Below are positions 35,949 to 44,726 of a DNA stretch of 64,000 nucleotides, one piece after another (the stretch's first letter is position 1; the number at the start of each line of letters is the position of its first letter). Under the pieces are notes generated by a model. That model saw only the letters and a list, made by a program, of their open reading frames with translations, made no database searches and had not been told where the DNA came from. The stretch comes from Aestuariivivens sediminis (GTDB lineage Bacteria > Bacteroidota > Bacteroidia > Flavobacteriales > Flavobacteriaceae), in assembly GCF_022662105.1 (NCBI RefSeq), contig NZ_JAKMCP010000010.1:29169-93168 (forward strand), written 5' to 3'. The translations under genes and the position numbers were made by a program.

Positions 35949-37162
35949 TTTGCTTTCAGTACTATAGAAGTTATTTCAGGGCGCATCCCTAATCGACCGG
36001 GAAATCCAATCCAGCCGAGTCCTCTATTGACGTGGAGATATTGCTCATCAAGATTATACAACCCTGCCCAATGCTTATACTTGTATTTTATGGGACTCCA
36101 CGTTTTCTCCTTATAATTGAAACCGAGTTGCATGCCATGGGTATGACCGGAAAGGGTGAGTGCGATATCGGTATTTTCAATGACTTCGTCACCCCAATGA
36201 CTGGGATCGTGTGAAAGTAATATTTTAAACGGTATATCTGCAACACCTGTCATGGCCTCTTCTAAATTACCGTATTGCTTAAAAGGAGGCCTACCCCAGT
36301 TTTCAACACCCACAATAGCCATTTTGTCACCATGGCTTTCGATGATTTCGGAGGTATTGAGTAGTAACCTAAAACCAATGTTTTTGTAAAACTGTTTTAT
36401 TTTTTGAAGATTCTCTTGTTTTTCCTCAAGGCTGTCCCACTCGGAATAATCACCGTAATCATGGTTTCCCAAAACCGCAAATTTTCCTCGTTTTGCTACA
36501 AGCATGTTAAAGGTCTTCTCCCACCCTGTTAATTCCCAGGCGTAGTTATTTACAAGGTCGCCCGTGAAAAAAATAAAATCGGGCTGCAAATTATTTATCA
36601 GTTTAATGGCTTTTTGCAACACCTTGTAGCGGTAGTTAAAACCTCCTATGTGCAAATCGGATATATGGACGAGTTTTAGTCCAAGAAAGGCTTTTGGCAG
36701 ACGGTTAAAATGTATGCTGTGTGAATGGATTTTAAAATGATACACAGATTTGAAAATCGCATATACAATAACAAAGAAAGGGAGGAAGCCCGAAAATAAC
36801 CCCACCAATGGCACGATTACGGTCGATTCATTCTCAGAAATAATAAAGTTTCCAAAAAATAAAATTGATATAATAATGACAAATAGAATTTTGGGAATAA
36901 ATGATGACACGGTTAGTCCGTATAATGACGAAACCAATACATGTTTTCGTCTCGGGTTGATATCATCCAATCTCACCTTTAGTACAATTATAGCAACGAT
37001 AAGGCCTAAGGTAAAACACCAAAATAATATATGAATTATGTGTTTAAGTGTCGAAGAAATGAGTAATCTGGTGATATCTTGAAGCCAATAAAACGACAAA
37101 ATATCCACCAGTAAAATAGCTATGCAAAGGAGTACAATGGAGAATAACGAATAGCTGCGCAT
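35945..37162 (-). CDS. Membrane-anchored metallophosphoesterase
   Basis: This 405-aa protein has about four N-terminal transmembrane segments (residues 1-145) and then a calcineurin-like phosphoesterase domain with the metal motifs KLVHISDLHIGG, DFIFFTGDLVNN, AVLGNHDYGDY and LSGHTHGMQLG. Relatives (YkuE/YaeI-like) cleave phosphodiesters in lipids such as UDP-diacylglucosamine. The substrate here is unknown. It follows the phosphatidyltransferase gene by 6 nt, so a shared lipid role is likely. No Fnr-like dyad was found before this pair. Confidence 0.88.
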   Translation of the reverse strand: MRSYSLFSIVLLCIAILLVDILSFYWLQDITRLLISSTLKHIIHILFWCFTLGLIVAIIVLKVRLDDINPRRKHVLVSSLYGLTVSSFIPKILFVIIISILFFGNFIISENESTVIVPLVGLFSGFLPFFVIVYAIFKSVYHFKIHSHSIHFNRLPKAFLGLKLVHISDLHIGGFNYRYKVLQKAIKLINNLQPDFIFFTGDLVNNYAWELTGWEKTFNMLVAKRGKFAVLGNHDYGDYSEWDSLEEKQENLQKIKQFYKNIGFRLLLNTSEIIESHGDKMAIVGVENWGRPPFKQYGNLEEAMTGVADIPFKILLSHDPSHWGDEVIENTDIALTLSGHTHGMQLGFNYKEKTWSPIKYKYKHWAGLYNLDEQYLHVNRGLGWIGFPGRLGMRPEITSIVLKAN

Positions 37163-37168
37163 GTATAA

Positions 37169-37765
37169 TTAATTGGATGTGGAATTCTTTAATCGTCGTT
37201 TATCTTTTAGAGCCCAATAAATGCCCTTAACGTCCGAGGCCCATTCTTTATAAAGAAAAATAAGCGTAATTTCCTCAATTGTTTCTAAAACACCTATAAC
37301 AATCATGGTGTAAAATAATACGTACTCCGGGCTAAAGAACAAGGACCATAAAATAAATACACTTTGTATTACGGCAGAGAGTTTAGCAAAATACGTGTGA
37401 AATGCTGTTGCCTTGCCATATTTCAGGTAAGCGAACAACATTTGAATGATATAAGGAATAAAGGCAATGAGGATTAAGGTCATATTGGCTGTAATAAAAT
37501 CCGTTTCAAAATAAAATAGCCCAATAAGTCCAACGATAAGGGTAATCTGATCGCCAAATGAGTCCAATTGAGATCCCCTGGGACTTGTTATTTTTAATTT
37601 TCTTGCCAAATAGCCATCTATGGCGTCTGTTATATAACTGATAAGTAACACCCATGAAAACGCCAACCGGAAATCCAGCCCTATTAAGATTAACAGAAGG
37701 GGGGCAACCGCAATTCTGTAAAAGGAAAACCAATCCGCAATATTGAAGTTCTTAAAAGTGAGCAT
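37169..37765 (-). CDS. CDP-alcohol phosphatidyltransferase
   Basis: This 198-aa membrane enzyme carries the full family signature DG(x)2AR(x)8G(x)3D(x)3D, seen as DGYLARKLKITSPRG then SQLDSFGD. It makes a phospholipid by joining an alcohol to a CDP-diacylglycerol head; the alcohol is not evident. It is first in a two-gene operon with the metallophosphoesterase. Confidence 0.9.
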   Translation of the reverse strand: MLTFKNFNIADWFSFYRIAVAPLLLILIGLDFRLAFSWVLLISYITDAIDGYLARKLKITSPRGSQLDSFGDQITLIVGLIGLFYFETDFITANMTLILIAFIPYIIQMLFAYLKYGKATAFHTYFAKLSAVIQSVFILWSLFFSPEYVLFYTMIVIGVLETIEEITLIFLYKEWASDVKGIYWALKDKRRLKNSTSN

Positions 37766-37808
37766 TTATTTTTATTTTTAGAATGGACACAGGATCATTT
37801 CAAATAGT

Positions 37809-38705
37809 TCATAACACATACGCTATTCCAACGGTAAAATAAAAGGTATTGTCTAAATCTTCTTTATAAACCTCCCCATCAGTTGTTAACGTGGCGGGTG
37901 TTCTTGGAATTACATAATATGGCGCCAATACAGCAAGAAATGGTTTATGCACAAACCAAATGGGTGCACTAAACGCTATGGCCATTAAACTAAATTTTTC
38001 GCTTTCCTCGATGACCAGCGATGGAACCATGGGTTGTGTGATATCTCCACCTCTATGTCCGGCACCTTTTTGACCTCCGGCACCATAACTTTTATTAATA
38101 TAATATTCTTCGTAAAAATTTTGAGAACCAAAATACATACCAATGGTAGGTGACCATTGTAGTTTTTGGTTCTTTGTTGAAAAATCATGACTAATGCCGG
38201 AGGTTAGGAAAACATCAGATCGACTCTCATTGCTAAAAAACACTATCGCACCGGCTTCTATATTCACATAGTTAAAATCATAGACCATACTGGCCGTAAT
38301 ATCTCCTTCAATTTGCGACTTTACATTATAACTATCCGCGTTAAAAAAATATTTCGTAAAAGATAAATCTGCTGCAAATCTTTTCAGTGTAAAATCGTAG
38401 CCGGCTGTTATTAAAAATAAATCTATTCGACTTTCATTGGGCCTGGTTAAAAAGGAGAATGAACCCGTTGTATAAAATCCAGTTTTATTATAATATGTAA
38501 TTGATGGAAACACATAAGGTGCACTTAGGCTATCCTTTCTTCCCATAAAAACAGCATCATTGGTGTAATTTAAACTAAATGATATGTAGGAGGCATCTTT
38601 ATTTTTTACAGCCATGGCATTAGCATTGCCATCTTGTCCAATAGCCATATGCGATAGTAAGAGGAACAGTATAATAGGTATGAAACTGGGTCTGATTAAT
38701 CTCAT
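37809..38705 (-). CDS. Outer-membrane beta-barrel-like protein of unknown function
   Basis: This 298-aa protein (from the ATG at 38705) has a signal peptide (LIRPSFIPIILFLLLSHMAIG-QD). The mature part is rich in alternating aromatic strands (ISFSLNYTNDAVFMGRKD, GFYTTGSFSFLTRP, FYFTVGIAYVL), typical of an outer-membrane barrel ending in a hydrophobic residue. I chose 38705 over 38747 because the longer start would lie in a hairpin. Function unknown; possibly expressed by read-through from the DUF6799 gene. Confidence 0.7.
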   Translation of the reverse strand: MRLIRPSFIPIILFLLLSHMAIGQDGNANAMAVKNKDASYISFSLNYTNDAVFMGRKDSLSAPYVFPSITYYNKTGFYTTGSFSFLTRPNESRIDLFLITAGYDFTLKRFAADLSFTKYFFNADSYNVKSQIEGDITASMVYDFNYVNIEAGAIVFFSNESRSDVFLTSGISHDFSTKNQKLQWSPTIGMYFGSQNFYEEYYINKSYGAGGQKGAGHRGGDITQPMVPSLVIEESEKFSLMAIAFSAPIWFVHKPFLAVLAPYYVIPRTPATLTTDGEVYKEDLDNTFYFTVGIAYVL

Positions 38706-38726
38706 GATAATTATTATATAAAATTT

Positions 38727-38764
38727 AGAGAAGGGGTTTAATCTCATTTAAAACCCCCTTCTCT
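38727..38764 (-). terminator. Hairpin between DUF6799 gene and barrel-protein gene
   Basis: The arms 38727-38739 (AGAGAAGGGGTTT) and 38751-38764 are complementary with one bulged C. It lies just downstream of the DUF6799 stop (38772) and could end most transcription or allow partial read-through into the barrel gene; the U tract is weak. Confidence 0.55.
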
Positions 38765-38771
38765 ATTAAAA

Positions 38772-39428
38772 TTATACGGCTCCTTTTTTCTTTAATTGTT
38801 TTTTAATCAATGATTTATTATGAATCCTGTTTTTCATTAAAGGCTTATTAATGGTCATTTTTCTATGCTGAAGCGTGTTTTTAAACATGACGCCATTCAT
38901 GTTCAAACAGGCCCCATCCTGAAGTTGTAATTGTTTACGGTCTTTGGTCTGATATGACCCATCCATGTTCACAACCGTTCCATTATTTAATCTGAACGGA
39001 TCATGAATTCTATTTTGAAACTCATTTCTAATTTGATACACCGCACCATCAATCATCATTATCTGATATCTATCTTGATTTCTTTGTTGAATTTGAGCCT
39101 CTGACAACCCTCTATTTTCGCGTTGAATTTTGTAGCGATATTGATATTCATTAAGAAATATAATACCATCGTTATCCAAACATTCTCCGTCTTTTAAGCG
39201 CAGTTGAACACCATTTCTGGTTAAATACGTGCCATCAGGATTTACAATGCTCCCGTCATTTAAGGTTATCTTGTCTTTTAACCGAATATGATCGCGATCC
39301 CGTATTTGTAACACATCGCCATCCACCAACATAATTCTATCCCGATCCCTCTCCTGTACTTTGTCCTGCGGTAATAATGCAGTCGTATTAAACACGACCA
39401 GCACTACCCATAAAATTATTTTTTTCAT
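38772..39428 (-). CDS. Exported DUF6799 repeat protein
   Basis: This 218-aa protein has a signal peptide (KKIILWVVLVVFNTTALLP) and two copies of a DUF6799-like unit, each reading roughly MLVDGDVLQIRDRDHIRLKDKITLNDGS, then NPDGTYLTRNGVQLRLKDGEC, then a Met/Asp-Gly segment. The tail is very basic (NKPLMKNRIHNKSLIKKQLKKKG). Small periplasmic proteins of this type have no established role. Controlled by dyad E (inferred). Confidence 0.82.
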   Translation of the reverse strand: MKKIILWVVLVVFNTTALLPQDKVQERDRDRIMLVDGDVLQIRDRDHIRLKDKITLNDGSIVNPDGTYLTRNGVQLRLKDGECLDNDGIIFLNEYQYRYKIQRENRGLSEAQIQQRNQDRYQIMMIDGAVYQIRNEFQNRIHDPFRLNNGTVVNMDGSYQTKDRKQLQLQDGACLNMNGVMFKNTLQHRKMTINKPLMKNRIHNKSLIKKQLKKKGAV

Positions 39429-39455
39429 TGTAAAAAGTATTTAATATTAATTGAT

Positions 39456-39463
39456 TAAAAATA
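39456..39463 (-). promoter_or_regulatory. -7 element of the DUF6799 gene (TATTTTTA)
   Basis: On the minus strand this reads TATTTTTA, exactly 29.5 nt from the dyad E centre. Predicted start near 39451, a 23-nt leader. Confidence 0.65.
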
Positions 39464-39485
39464 ACTTTATACAGAATTGGTGACA

Positions 39486-39499
39486 ATGATAACGATCAG
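39486..39499 (-). promoter_or_regulatory. Fnr-like dyad E (CTGAT-CGTT-ATCAT on minus strand)
   Basis: Located between the end of the MscS gene (39545) and the DUF6799 gene start. Same orientation rule as the other sites: ATCAT on the promoter side. Confidence 0.75.
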
Positions 39500-39544
39500 T
39501 TAAACACCTGTTTATATGTAACTTATATTACATTTATTGACTCA

Positions 39545-40441
39545 TTAATCCGTATTAATTTTCACTTCGGGAATCTTAATTAATTCCAAAGTGGTAGACG
39601 CCAAAGTCACTTCACCATTGGTGGTTTTTATCTTTTTGTGAATCGCATCAAATAGCAGGTGTTTGGTAGATCGCCTTCTTTTATAATTGACAATATACCT
39701 GAGATTAAACTGGATCCAATTATCGGTCAGGGAAATAGCGAGTGTAGGGTCTAACATCGCAGCTTCAATATAATATTTATTCACCACCTCATTCCATTGG
39801 GATTTGGAACTGGCCGTAAATTCTGAAAGTATATTTGAAGCGATTTTAATAACGATTGATTTGGCCAATTCCACATTCGAATCATAGGTAATGGGCAGAT
39901 TAAGCTCATCCCATATAAAAGGAAAATCTTGTGAATAGTTATAAATGGGTCCTTTAAAAACAAACGCGTTACTCAATTTCACTAAACGGCCACTGTAATT
40001 GTCACTACTTACCCACTGACCTATTTCCATCATAGTTGTATAAATGCTGTCCACATCAATAACATCGCCTTTAATACCATTAATTTCAATTCTATCGCCT
40101 GGCTTGTACACTTTCACTATGAAAATATACAAGGAGCCGGCAATGCTTAGAATGAGTTCCTGAAGCGTGATGGCAATACCCGCAGTAAATAGACCAATGG
40201 CTAGCGTAAAATCTTTTATATTACCCGTAAAATAAGAGAAGGTTAGTAATATTAAAATCACATAACCTATAATTTCAATTCCTTTTTGGGATTTATATCT
40301 GGCTGTTGAATCCGAAACTTGTCTTCTTAAAAATCTTCGAAGTAATTGAATAAGAATGAGGACAAATACAACAAGTAAAACATAGGCTATAATACTGTAT
40401 AGGGTAGGGTTTTCTGCAATCCAATTTTTAATTTGTTCCAT
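39545..40441 (-). CDS. MscS family mechanosensitive channel
   Basis: This 298-aa protein has an N-terminal transmembrane region with three helices (the third AIGLFTAGIAITLQELILSIAGSLYIFI lines the pore). The MscS beta domain follows (KVYKPGDRIEINGIKGDVIDVDSIYTTMMEIGQW) with a soluble C-terminus. It releases solutes on osmotic downshock or modulates ion flow. It is the third gene of the cbpA-cbpM-mscS operon driven by dyad F. Confidence 0.88.
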   Translation of the reverse strand: MEQIKNWIAENPTLYSIIAYVLLVVFVLILIQLLRRFLRRQVSDSTARYKSQKGIEIIGYVILILLTFSYFTGNIKDFTLAIGLFTAGIAITLQELILSIAGSLYIFIVKVYKPGDRIEINGIKGDVIDVDSIYTTMMEIGQWVSSDNYSGRLVKLSNAFVFKGPIYNYSQDFPFIWDELNLPITYDSNVELAKSIVIKIASNILSEFTASSKSQWNEVVNKYYIEAAMLDPTLAISLTDNWIQFNLRYIVNYKRRRSTKHLLFDAIHKKIKTTNGEVTLASTTLELIKIPEVKINTD

Positions 40442-40450
40442 TTCTTTAGG

Positions 40451-40747
40451 TTAAAAATCTTCATACAATCGCAATCGGTTATGCAGTGCTCTTATTTCTT
40501 GTTTTAGAGCATGTACTTGCTCCAATAAATTATGAATAGCATCAATTCCTTCTATATTGATATCCAGATCATAATGTAACCGTACTATTTTTTCAACTTT
40601 ATTTAATTCCCTCTTATGAATAAATAGATCATCCTTAAGTACGGTTATTTCTATGAGTTGAAATTCTTGCAAAGTATCCATAAAGGCCAAAGGAATCTTA
40701 TAGTGCCTGCAAACCAATTGTACCGGTATTAAATCTGTTCTTTCCAT
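40451..40747 (-). CDS. cbpM: Chaperone modulator CbpM
   Basis: This 98-aa protein (IPVQLVCRHYKIPLAFMDTLQEFQLIEI ... EVEKIVRL-like helix ... HNLLEQVHALKQEIRALHNRLRLYE) has a MerR-like N-terminal part and a C-terminal coiled coil, the CbpM layout. CbpM binds the J-domain of CbpA and regulates its DnaK co-chaperone activity. Its ATG overlaps the cbpA stop by one base, confirming the pairing. Confidence 0.87.
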   Translation of the reverse strand: MERTDLIPVQLVCRHYKIPLAFMDTLQEFQLIEITVLKDDLFIHKRELNKVEKIVRLHYDLDINIEGIDAIHNLLEQVHALKQEIRALHNRLRLYEDF

Positions 40748-41634
40748 TATGAACGCAATGTTTGTAGCTGTTTAATTAAATCCTTTTCCCGACTCGATAG
40801 ATGGGTTGGCAATTTAATTTGATAGGTGATCACCAAATCCCCAAATTGTCCTTCTTTTTTATATTTTGGAAAACCTTTCCCTTTTAATTTAACTTTGGTG
40901 CCGTTTTGAGTTTCCGGTTTTATGTTCAGTTTTACTTTACCGTTAAAGGTTTCGACCATAAACTCTCCTCCAAGTAGCGCAGTGTATAAATCCAAATCAA
41001 CGGTTCTGTAAAGATTCTCCTTATCTCTTTTGAATTTGGTATCGTTTATGATTGAAAATTCGATGAATAAATCTCCATTTGGTCCTCCATTGATCCCTTT
41101 ACCGCCATGCCCCTTTATTTTAATAATTTGCCCGTTTTCAACACCAGCAGGAATAGTAATCCTAATGGTGTTGTTATTTACGGTCAGGGTGCGCTTGTGG
41201 GTCGTATAGACCTCTTTTAAATGCAGTTGTAATTTAGCGTTAAAATCTTGTCCCCTAAATTTAACCTGCCGGCCACCGGCCCTTGAAGAAGCACCACCAA
41301 ACATATGTTCAAAAAAATCTGAAAATTCTGTTTGCGAATAACTACCGCGATCCCCTTGGTAACTTTGTTGATACCGTGCCCTCTGTTGTTCTTTTTCAAT
41401 GTCCTTGGCATGCATCCAGTGTTCGCCGTATTGATCGTATTTTTTTCGGTTTTCGGGGTTACTTAAAACTTCATTAGCTTCGTTTATATCTTTAAATTTC
41501 TTTTCGGCAATAGCATCATTAGGATTTAAATCCGGATGATATTTTCTGGCCAGTTTACGATAGGCTTTTTTGATGTCACTTTCGGAAGCCGATTTCGTTA
41601 GACCCAGTATCTTATAATAATCAATGAATGCCAT
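40747..41634 (-). CDS. cbpA: CbpA-type DnaJ co-chaperone
   Basis: This 295-aa protein has an N-terminal J-domain with HPD (His33-Pro34-Asp35), a short Gly/Ser/Arg linker and two C-terminal substrate-binding barrels (VKLNIKPETQNGTKVKLKGKGFPKY). There is no Cys-rich zinc finger, which separates CbpA from DnaJ. CbpA stimulates DnaK and in E. coli is a stationary-phase nucleoid protein. First gene of the operon behind dyad F. Confidence 0.93.
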   Translation of the reverse strand: MAFIDYYKILGLTKSASESDIKKAYRKLARKYHPDLNPNDAIAEKKFKDINEANEVLSNPENRKKYDQYGEHWMHAKDIEKEQQRARYQQSYQGDRGSYSQTEFSDFFEHMFGGASSRAGGRQVKFRGQDFNAKLQLHLKEVYTTHKRTLTVNNNTIRITIPAGVENGQIIKIKGHGGKGINGGPNGDLFIEFSIINDTKFKRDKENLYRTVDLDLYTALLGGEFMVETFNGKVKLNIKPETQNGTKVKLKGKGFPKYKKEGQFGDLVITYQIKLPTHLSSREKDLIKQLQTLRS

Positions 41635-41653
41635 TTGCCTCTATAATAAAACA

Positions 41654-41661
41654 GAAAGTTA
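41654..41661 (-). promoter_or_regulatory. -7 element of the cbpA operon (TAACTTTC)
   Basis: On the minus strand this reads TAACTTTC, 29.5 nt from the dyad F centre. Predicted start near 41649, 15 nt before the ATG. Confidence 0.62.
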
Positions 41662-41683
41662 AGACCCCTATGGATGAAAAAAA

Positions 41684-41697
41684 ATGATTTACATCAT
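41684..41697 (-). promoter_or_regulatory. Fnr-like dyad F (ATGAT-GTAA-ATCAT on minus strand)
   Basis: Perfect arms. It sits in the 73-nt gap between the ABC ATPase gene end (41708) and cbpA. Confidence 0.78.
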
Positions 41698-41707
41698 GTA
41701 AAGGAAG

Positions 41708-42382
41708 TTAGGATATAATCCGGCCGTCTTCCATGGTCAAGATTCGATTGGTTTGCTTAGCAAAATCTTCATCATGGGTGACCACCAATAACGATAATCC
41801 TTCATCTTCACTCAATGTTTTGAAAATTTGAAACACATTTTCGGAATTATGACTATCCAGATTTCCGGTAGGCTCGTCCCCCATAATTACAGCCGGATTA
41901 TTTATTAAGGCTCTCGCTATGGCCACACGCTGTTTTTCACCTCCTGAAATGCGAAATGCCTTTTTTTTCGCTAAATGCTCAATCTTAAGCATTTTAAGTT
42001 TTTCCATGGCATCATGCTCAATTTCTTGATATGATTTTTCTGCTAGTTTTTTTGCTGGCAACATGACGTTCTCCAAAACCGTAAAATCAGATAACAAATA
42101 ATGAAATTGAAATACAAATCCAATATGTTTATTTCTTATGGCAGACAAATGATCTCTACTCTGATTGGTTATAAGCTTATCGTTTAAATATAATCCCCCC
42201 TCATAATCGGTATCCATGGTTGATAATACGTATAATAAGGTGGATTTCCCACAACCCGATTTTCCCATAATGGAAACAAATTCGCCCTTATTCACGCTAA
42301 AATTTATATCCCTTAAAACGTGAAATAATATGGGTTTTTTAAAATACTTATTGATATGTCTTGCCTCTAATACAGTGCTCAT
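41708..42382 (-). CDS. LolD/MacB-type ABC transporter ATP-binding protein
   Basis: This 224-aa ATPase has Walker A GKSGCGKS, signature ISGGEKQRVAIARAL, Walker B AVIMGDEPTGNLDS and the H-loop VVTHDEDFA. This form serves FtsX-like permeases that move lipoproteins, peptides or drugs by mechanotransmission rather than classical import. Last gene of the five-gene operon; its ATG abuts the permease stop. Confidence 0.92.
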   Translation of the reverse strand: MSTVLEARHINKYFKKPILFHVLRDINFSVNKGEFVSIMGKSGCGKSTLLYVLSTMDTDYEGGLYLNDKLITNQSRDHLSAIRNKHIGFVFQFHYLLSDFTVLENVMLPAKKLAEKSYQEIEHDAMEKLKMLKIEHLAKKKAFRISGGEKQRVAIARALINNPAVIMGDEPTGNLDSHNSENVFQIFKTLSEDEGLSLLVVTHDEDFAKQTNRILTMEDGRIIS

Positions 42383-43645
42383 TTATTGTCTTCTAATAAT
42401 CTTAACAGGGTCTATTTTCTTTGATTTTTTCGATGGTAAATACCCAGCTAAAAATGTAGATACCAAAGCAAAGGTAAACCCAATTACAAAGAATAACGGA
42501 TTCATGTTTATGGGATAAGTCTCAATGGTTGGCAACGCTTCTGTTTTAAATGGAATGGTGTCGATTAAACTGGTCAAACCATACCCAATAAGCAAACCCA
42601 AAATGCCCCCTACAAAACCAATAATCATAGCCTGACTCATAAAAATAAATTGCACATCTTTACCGGAGAAACCCGTGGCTTTCAAAATGGCGATATCGTT
42701 CATTTTCTCATAAATAAGCATATTTAAAATGTTATAAATACCAAATCCCGCAACAATAAGTAAAGTAATGGAAACCGCATAAGTAATCAAGTTTCTAATG
42801 GTAGTTCCTGTCTCAAATTGGGCATTGGCCGTTTTTATGTCCACAGCTTTTAAATCAAATTGCTGTTCTATTTTTTTTGACAAGGGAACAGCGTCTTCGA
42901 TGTTATGAAGTTTTACACTAATGTCCGTTATATAGTTATTGGTTTCTCCTAATATGCGCTGAACGGTTTTTAAGTTTGTAAAACTTTGGATCGCATCTAA
43001 ATCTGCGATTCCGCTTTGATAAAATCCCACTATTTTTAATGAAAATACACCACCACTAATAGGACTGACCTGGACACGATCACCAACTTTTAAAGACATC
43101 TTTTTTGCAATACCAATACCCAATAATATCCCATTATCCGAATTGTGCAGAGCTTCGGAAGACCCATCGACGATATAATCTCCCATTCTAAAGAACCTGG
43201 CCTCGTCTAGTGGGTTTATCCCGGTAAGGTTTCCTCCTATTTCAATAGAACCGGCAATATAAAAAATTTGCGTTTTTACCTGTGGTAAGGCCCCCATTAC
43301 ACGGTCATCTTCATTAAGATAATCGATGATGGGTAAAGCGTTATGAATTTTTTTCTGACTTAATTTGGGCTTTATGGAATGGACCACATTAAAACTGTTT
43401 TTAAACGCATCATACAAATCAACGGGTTGCTTTTCGGATGGTTCAATTTCATTATAAACATGGATATGCGGGGTCTGATTTAAAATTAAATCGTCTAACA
43501 TGGCATTTAGGCCGGTCATAAAACAAACCAGTGTTATGTAGGAACCAATGCCAAAAGTTACGCCCAGAGAGGCAATGGTCGTTTGTTTTATTTTGGTCAA
43601 TAAATGCGTTTTTGAAATGCTTAATATCAGAGGCCAATTGGTCAT
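42383..43645 (-). CDS. FtsX-like (MacB/LolE type) ABC transporter permease
   Basis: This 420-aa protein has one N-terminal transmembrane helix (LGVTFGIGSYITLVCFMTGLNAM), a large periplasmic domain (about 45-285) and three C-terminal helices (YAVSITLLIVAGFGIYNILNMLIYEK, FIFMSQAMIIGFVGGILGLLIGYG, FFVIGFTFALVSTFLAGYLP), the four-helix FtsX layout. It forms a tripartite exporter with the HlyD adaptor and ATPase around it. Confidence 0.9.
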   Translation of the reverse strand: MTNWPLILSISKTHLLTKIKQTTIASLGVTFGIGSYITLVCFMTGLNAMLDDLILNQTPHIHVYNEIEPSEKQPVDLYDAFKNSFNVVHSIKPKLSQKKIHNALPIIDYLNEDDRVMGALPQVKTQIFYIAGSIEIGGNLTGINPLDEARFFRMGDYIVDGSSEALHNSDNGILLGIGIAKKMSLKVGDRVQVSPISGGVFSLKIVGFYQSGIADLDAIQSFTNLKTVQRILGETNNYITDISVKLHNIEDAVPLSKKIEQQFDLKAVDIKTANAQFETGTTIRNLITYAVSITLLIVAGFGIYNILNMLIYEKMNDIAILKATGFSGKDVQFIFMSQAMIIGFVGGILGLLIGYGLTSLIDTIPFKTEALPTIETYPINMNPLFFVIGFTFALVSTFLAGYLPSKKSKKIDPVKIIRRQ

Positions 43646-44724
43646 TACTCCGGTTTATAAATGTAAGTGTCCTTGGTTATACCAGATGTGATCTCAACAG
43701 ATTCCAAATTTTGTAAACCTGTGGTAATGGGTGTTAATCCATCATCGGTTCTTACCATGTTACGTTCTATTACATAGGCCTTGGGAATGGATAAAGCACT
43801 ATCTTTTTTTGCTATAATAATATTGGCTTCGCCTGAAAGACCAGGGTATAATACTTTGGGTGGATTTTTAAAAGTGGCTTCTATTTTAAAAGTCTGATTT
43901 CGTTCGTCCTTTTTAGGATATATTTTAGAGATACTTCCTTTAAAAATAGCACCATCATAAGCGTCTAAATGGATTAAAACATCTTGACCAATTGTAATTT
44001 TAACAATATCGACTTCATCCACAAGCATGTCAATAATAAAATTATTGACACTGCCAATGGTAGCCAGGGGTTCCATAGTACTGACATTTTCTCCCGGCTC
44101 CTTATAAAGGGCGTATACCTTTCCATTAATTTTACTTTTTACGGTAAAATCCTTCGTACTTATTAATGCGGTCTGATAGTTGTTCTCGGATTGCCTTAAT
44201 GCGGTTTGTAATTCATTTTTAGATCGATCGTATTTATTCTGAAGGCTTTGTAACTCATTTAATGACAGTTCATAATTCAGTTTTTTTGTATCGAATTCAA
44301 TCTTGGAACCTATATGCTGATCCCAGAGCTTTTTTTGTCTGAAATAATTTATGGAATCATTTTTGTGTCTCAGTATTGCCGCATCGATTTGATCTTGAAT
44401 GCCGCTTAAAATTGCCGCCTTCCCTTTGTAATTCTCTTTGGCCAACTCCAAACTGAATTTGGCATTTTGGGCATTGAGTTTTGGGGCGTTGTTAATAATT
44501 TGCACCAGGGGGTCGTCTTTAGCAACAAGGTCCCCCTCTTCTACCAGATTGGCATCCAAAATACCGGAAACCTTAGCATAAGCATGATATAGACTATCCG
44601 GCTGAACGGTTACTGAAGAATATACGGATTCGGTTAACGGTCCAACCGTGGGTAATATGCCATCTCCTGTCTTATGGCACGATATCATGAGGAAAAGCAG
44701 ACTAAACGATGATACAAGCTTCAT
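43645..44724 (-). CDS. HlyD/RND-type periplasmic adaptor lipoprotein
   Basis: This 359-aa protein starts at the ATG at 44724; a TTG two codons earlier is less likely. The signal ends in a lipobox LMISC, so it is anchored by lipid. Biotinyl-lipoyl-like halves (HAYAKVSGILDANLVEEGDLV and DFTVKSKINGKVYALYKEPGENV) flank a coiled-coil hairpin. The barrel domain contains VDEVDIVKITIGQDVLIHLDA. It is the adaptor of a MacAB-like pump and overlaps the permease by one base. Confidence 0.9.
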   Translation of the reverse strand: MKLVSSFSLLFLMISCHKTGDGILPTVGPLTESVYSSVTVQPDSLYHAYAKVSGILDANLVEEGDLVAKDDPLVQIINNAPKLNAQNAKFSLELAKENYKGKAAILSGIQDQIDAAILRHKNDSINYFRQKKLWDQHIGSKIEFDTKKLNYELSLNELQSLQNKYDRSKNELQTALRQSENNYQTALISTKDFTVKSKINGKVYALYKEPGENVSTMEPLATIGSVNNFIIDMLVDEVDIVKITIGQDVLIHLDAYDGAIFKGSISKIYPKKDERNQTFKIEATFKNPPKVLYPGLSGEANIIIAKKDSALSIPKAYVIERNMVRTDDGLTPITTGLQNLESVEITSGITKDTYIYKPE

Positions 44725-44726
44725 AA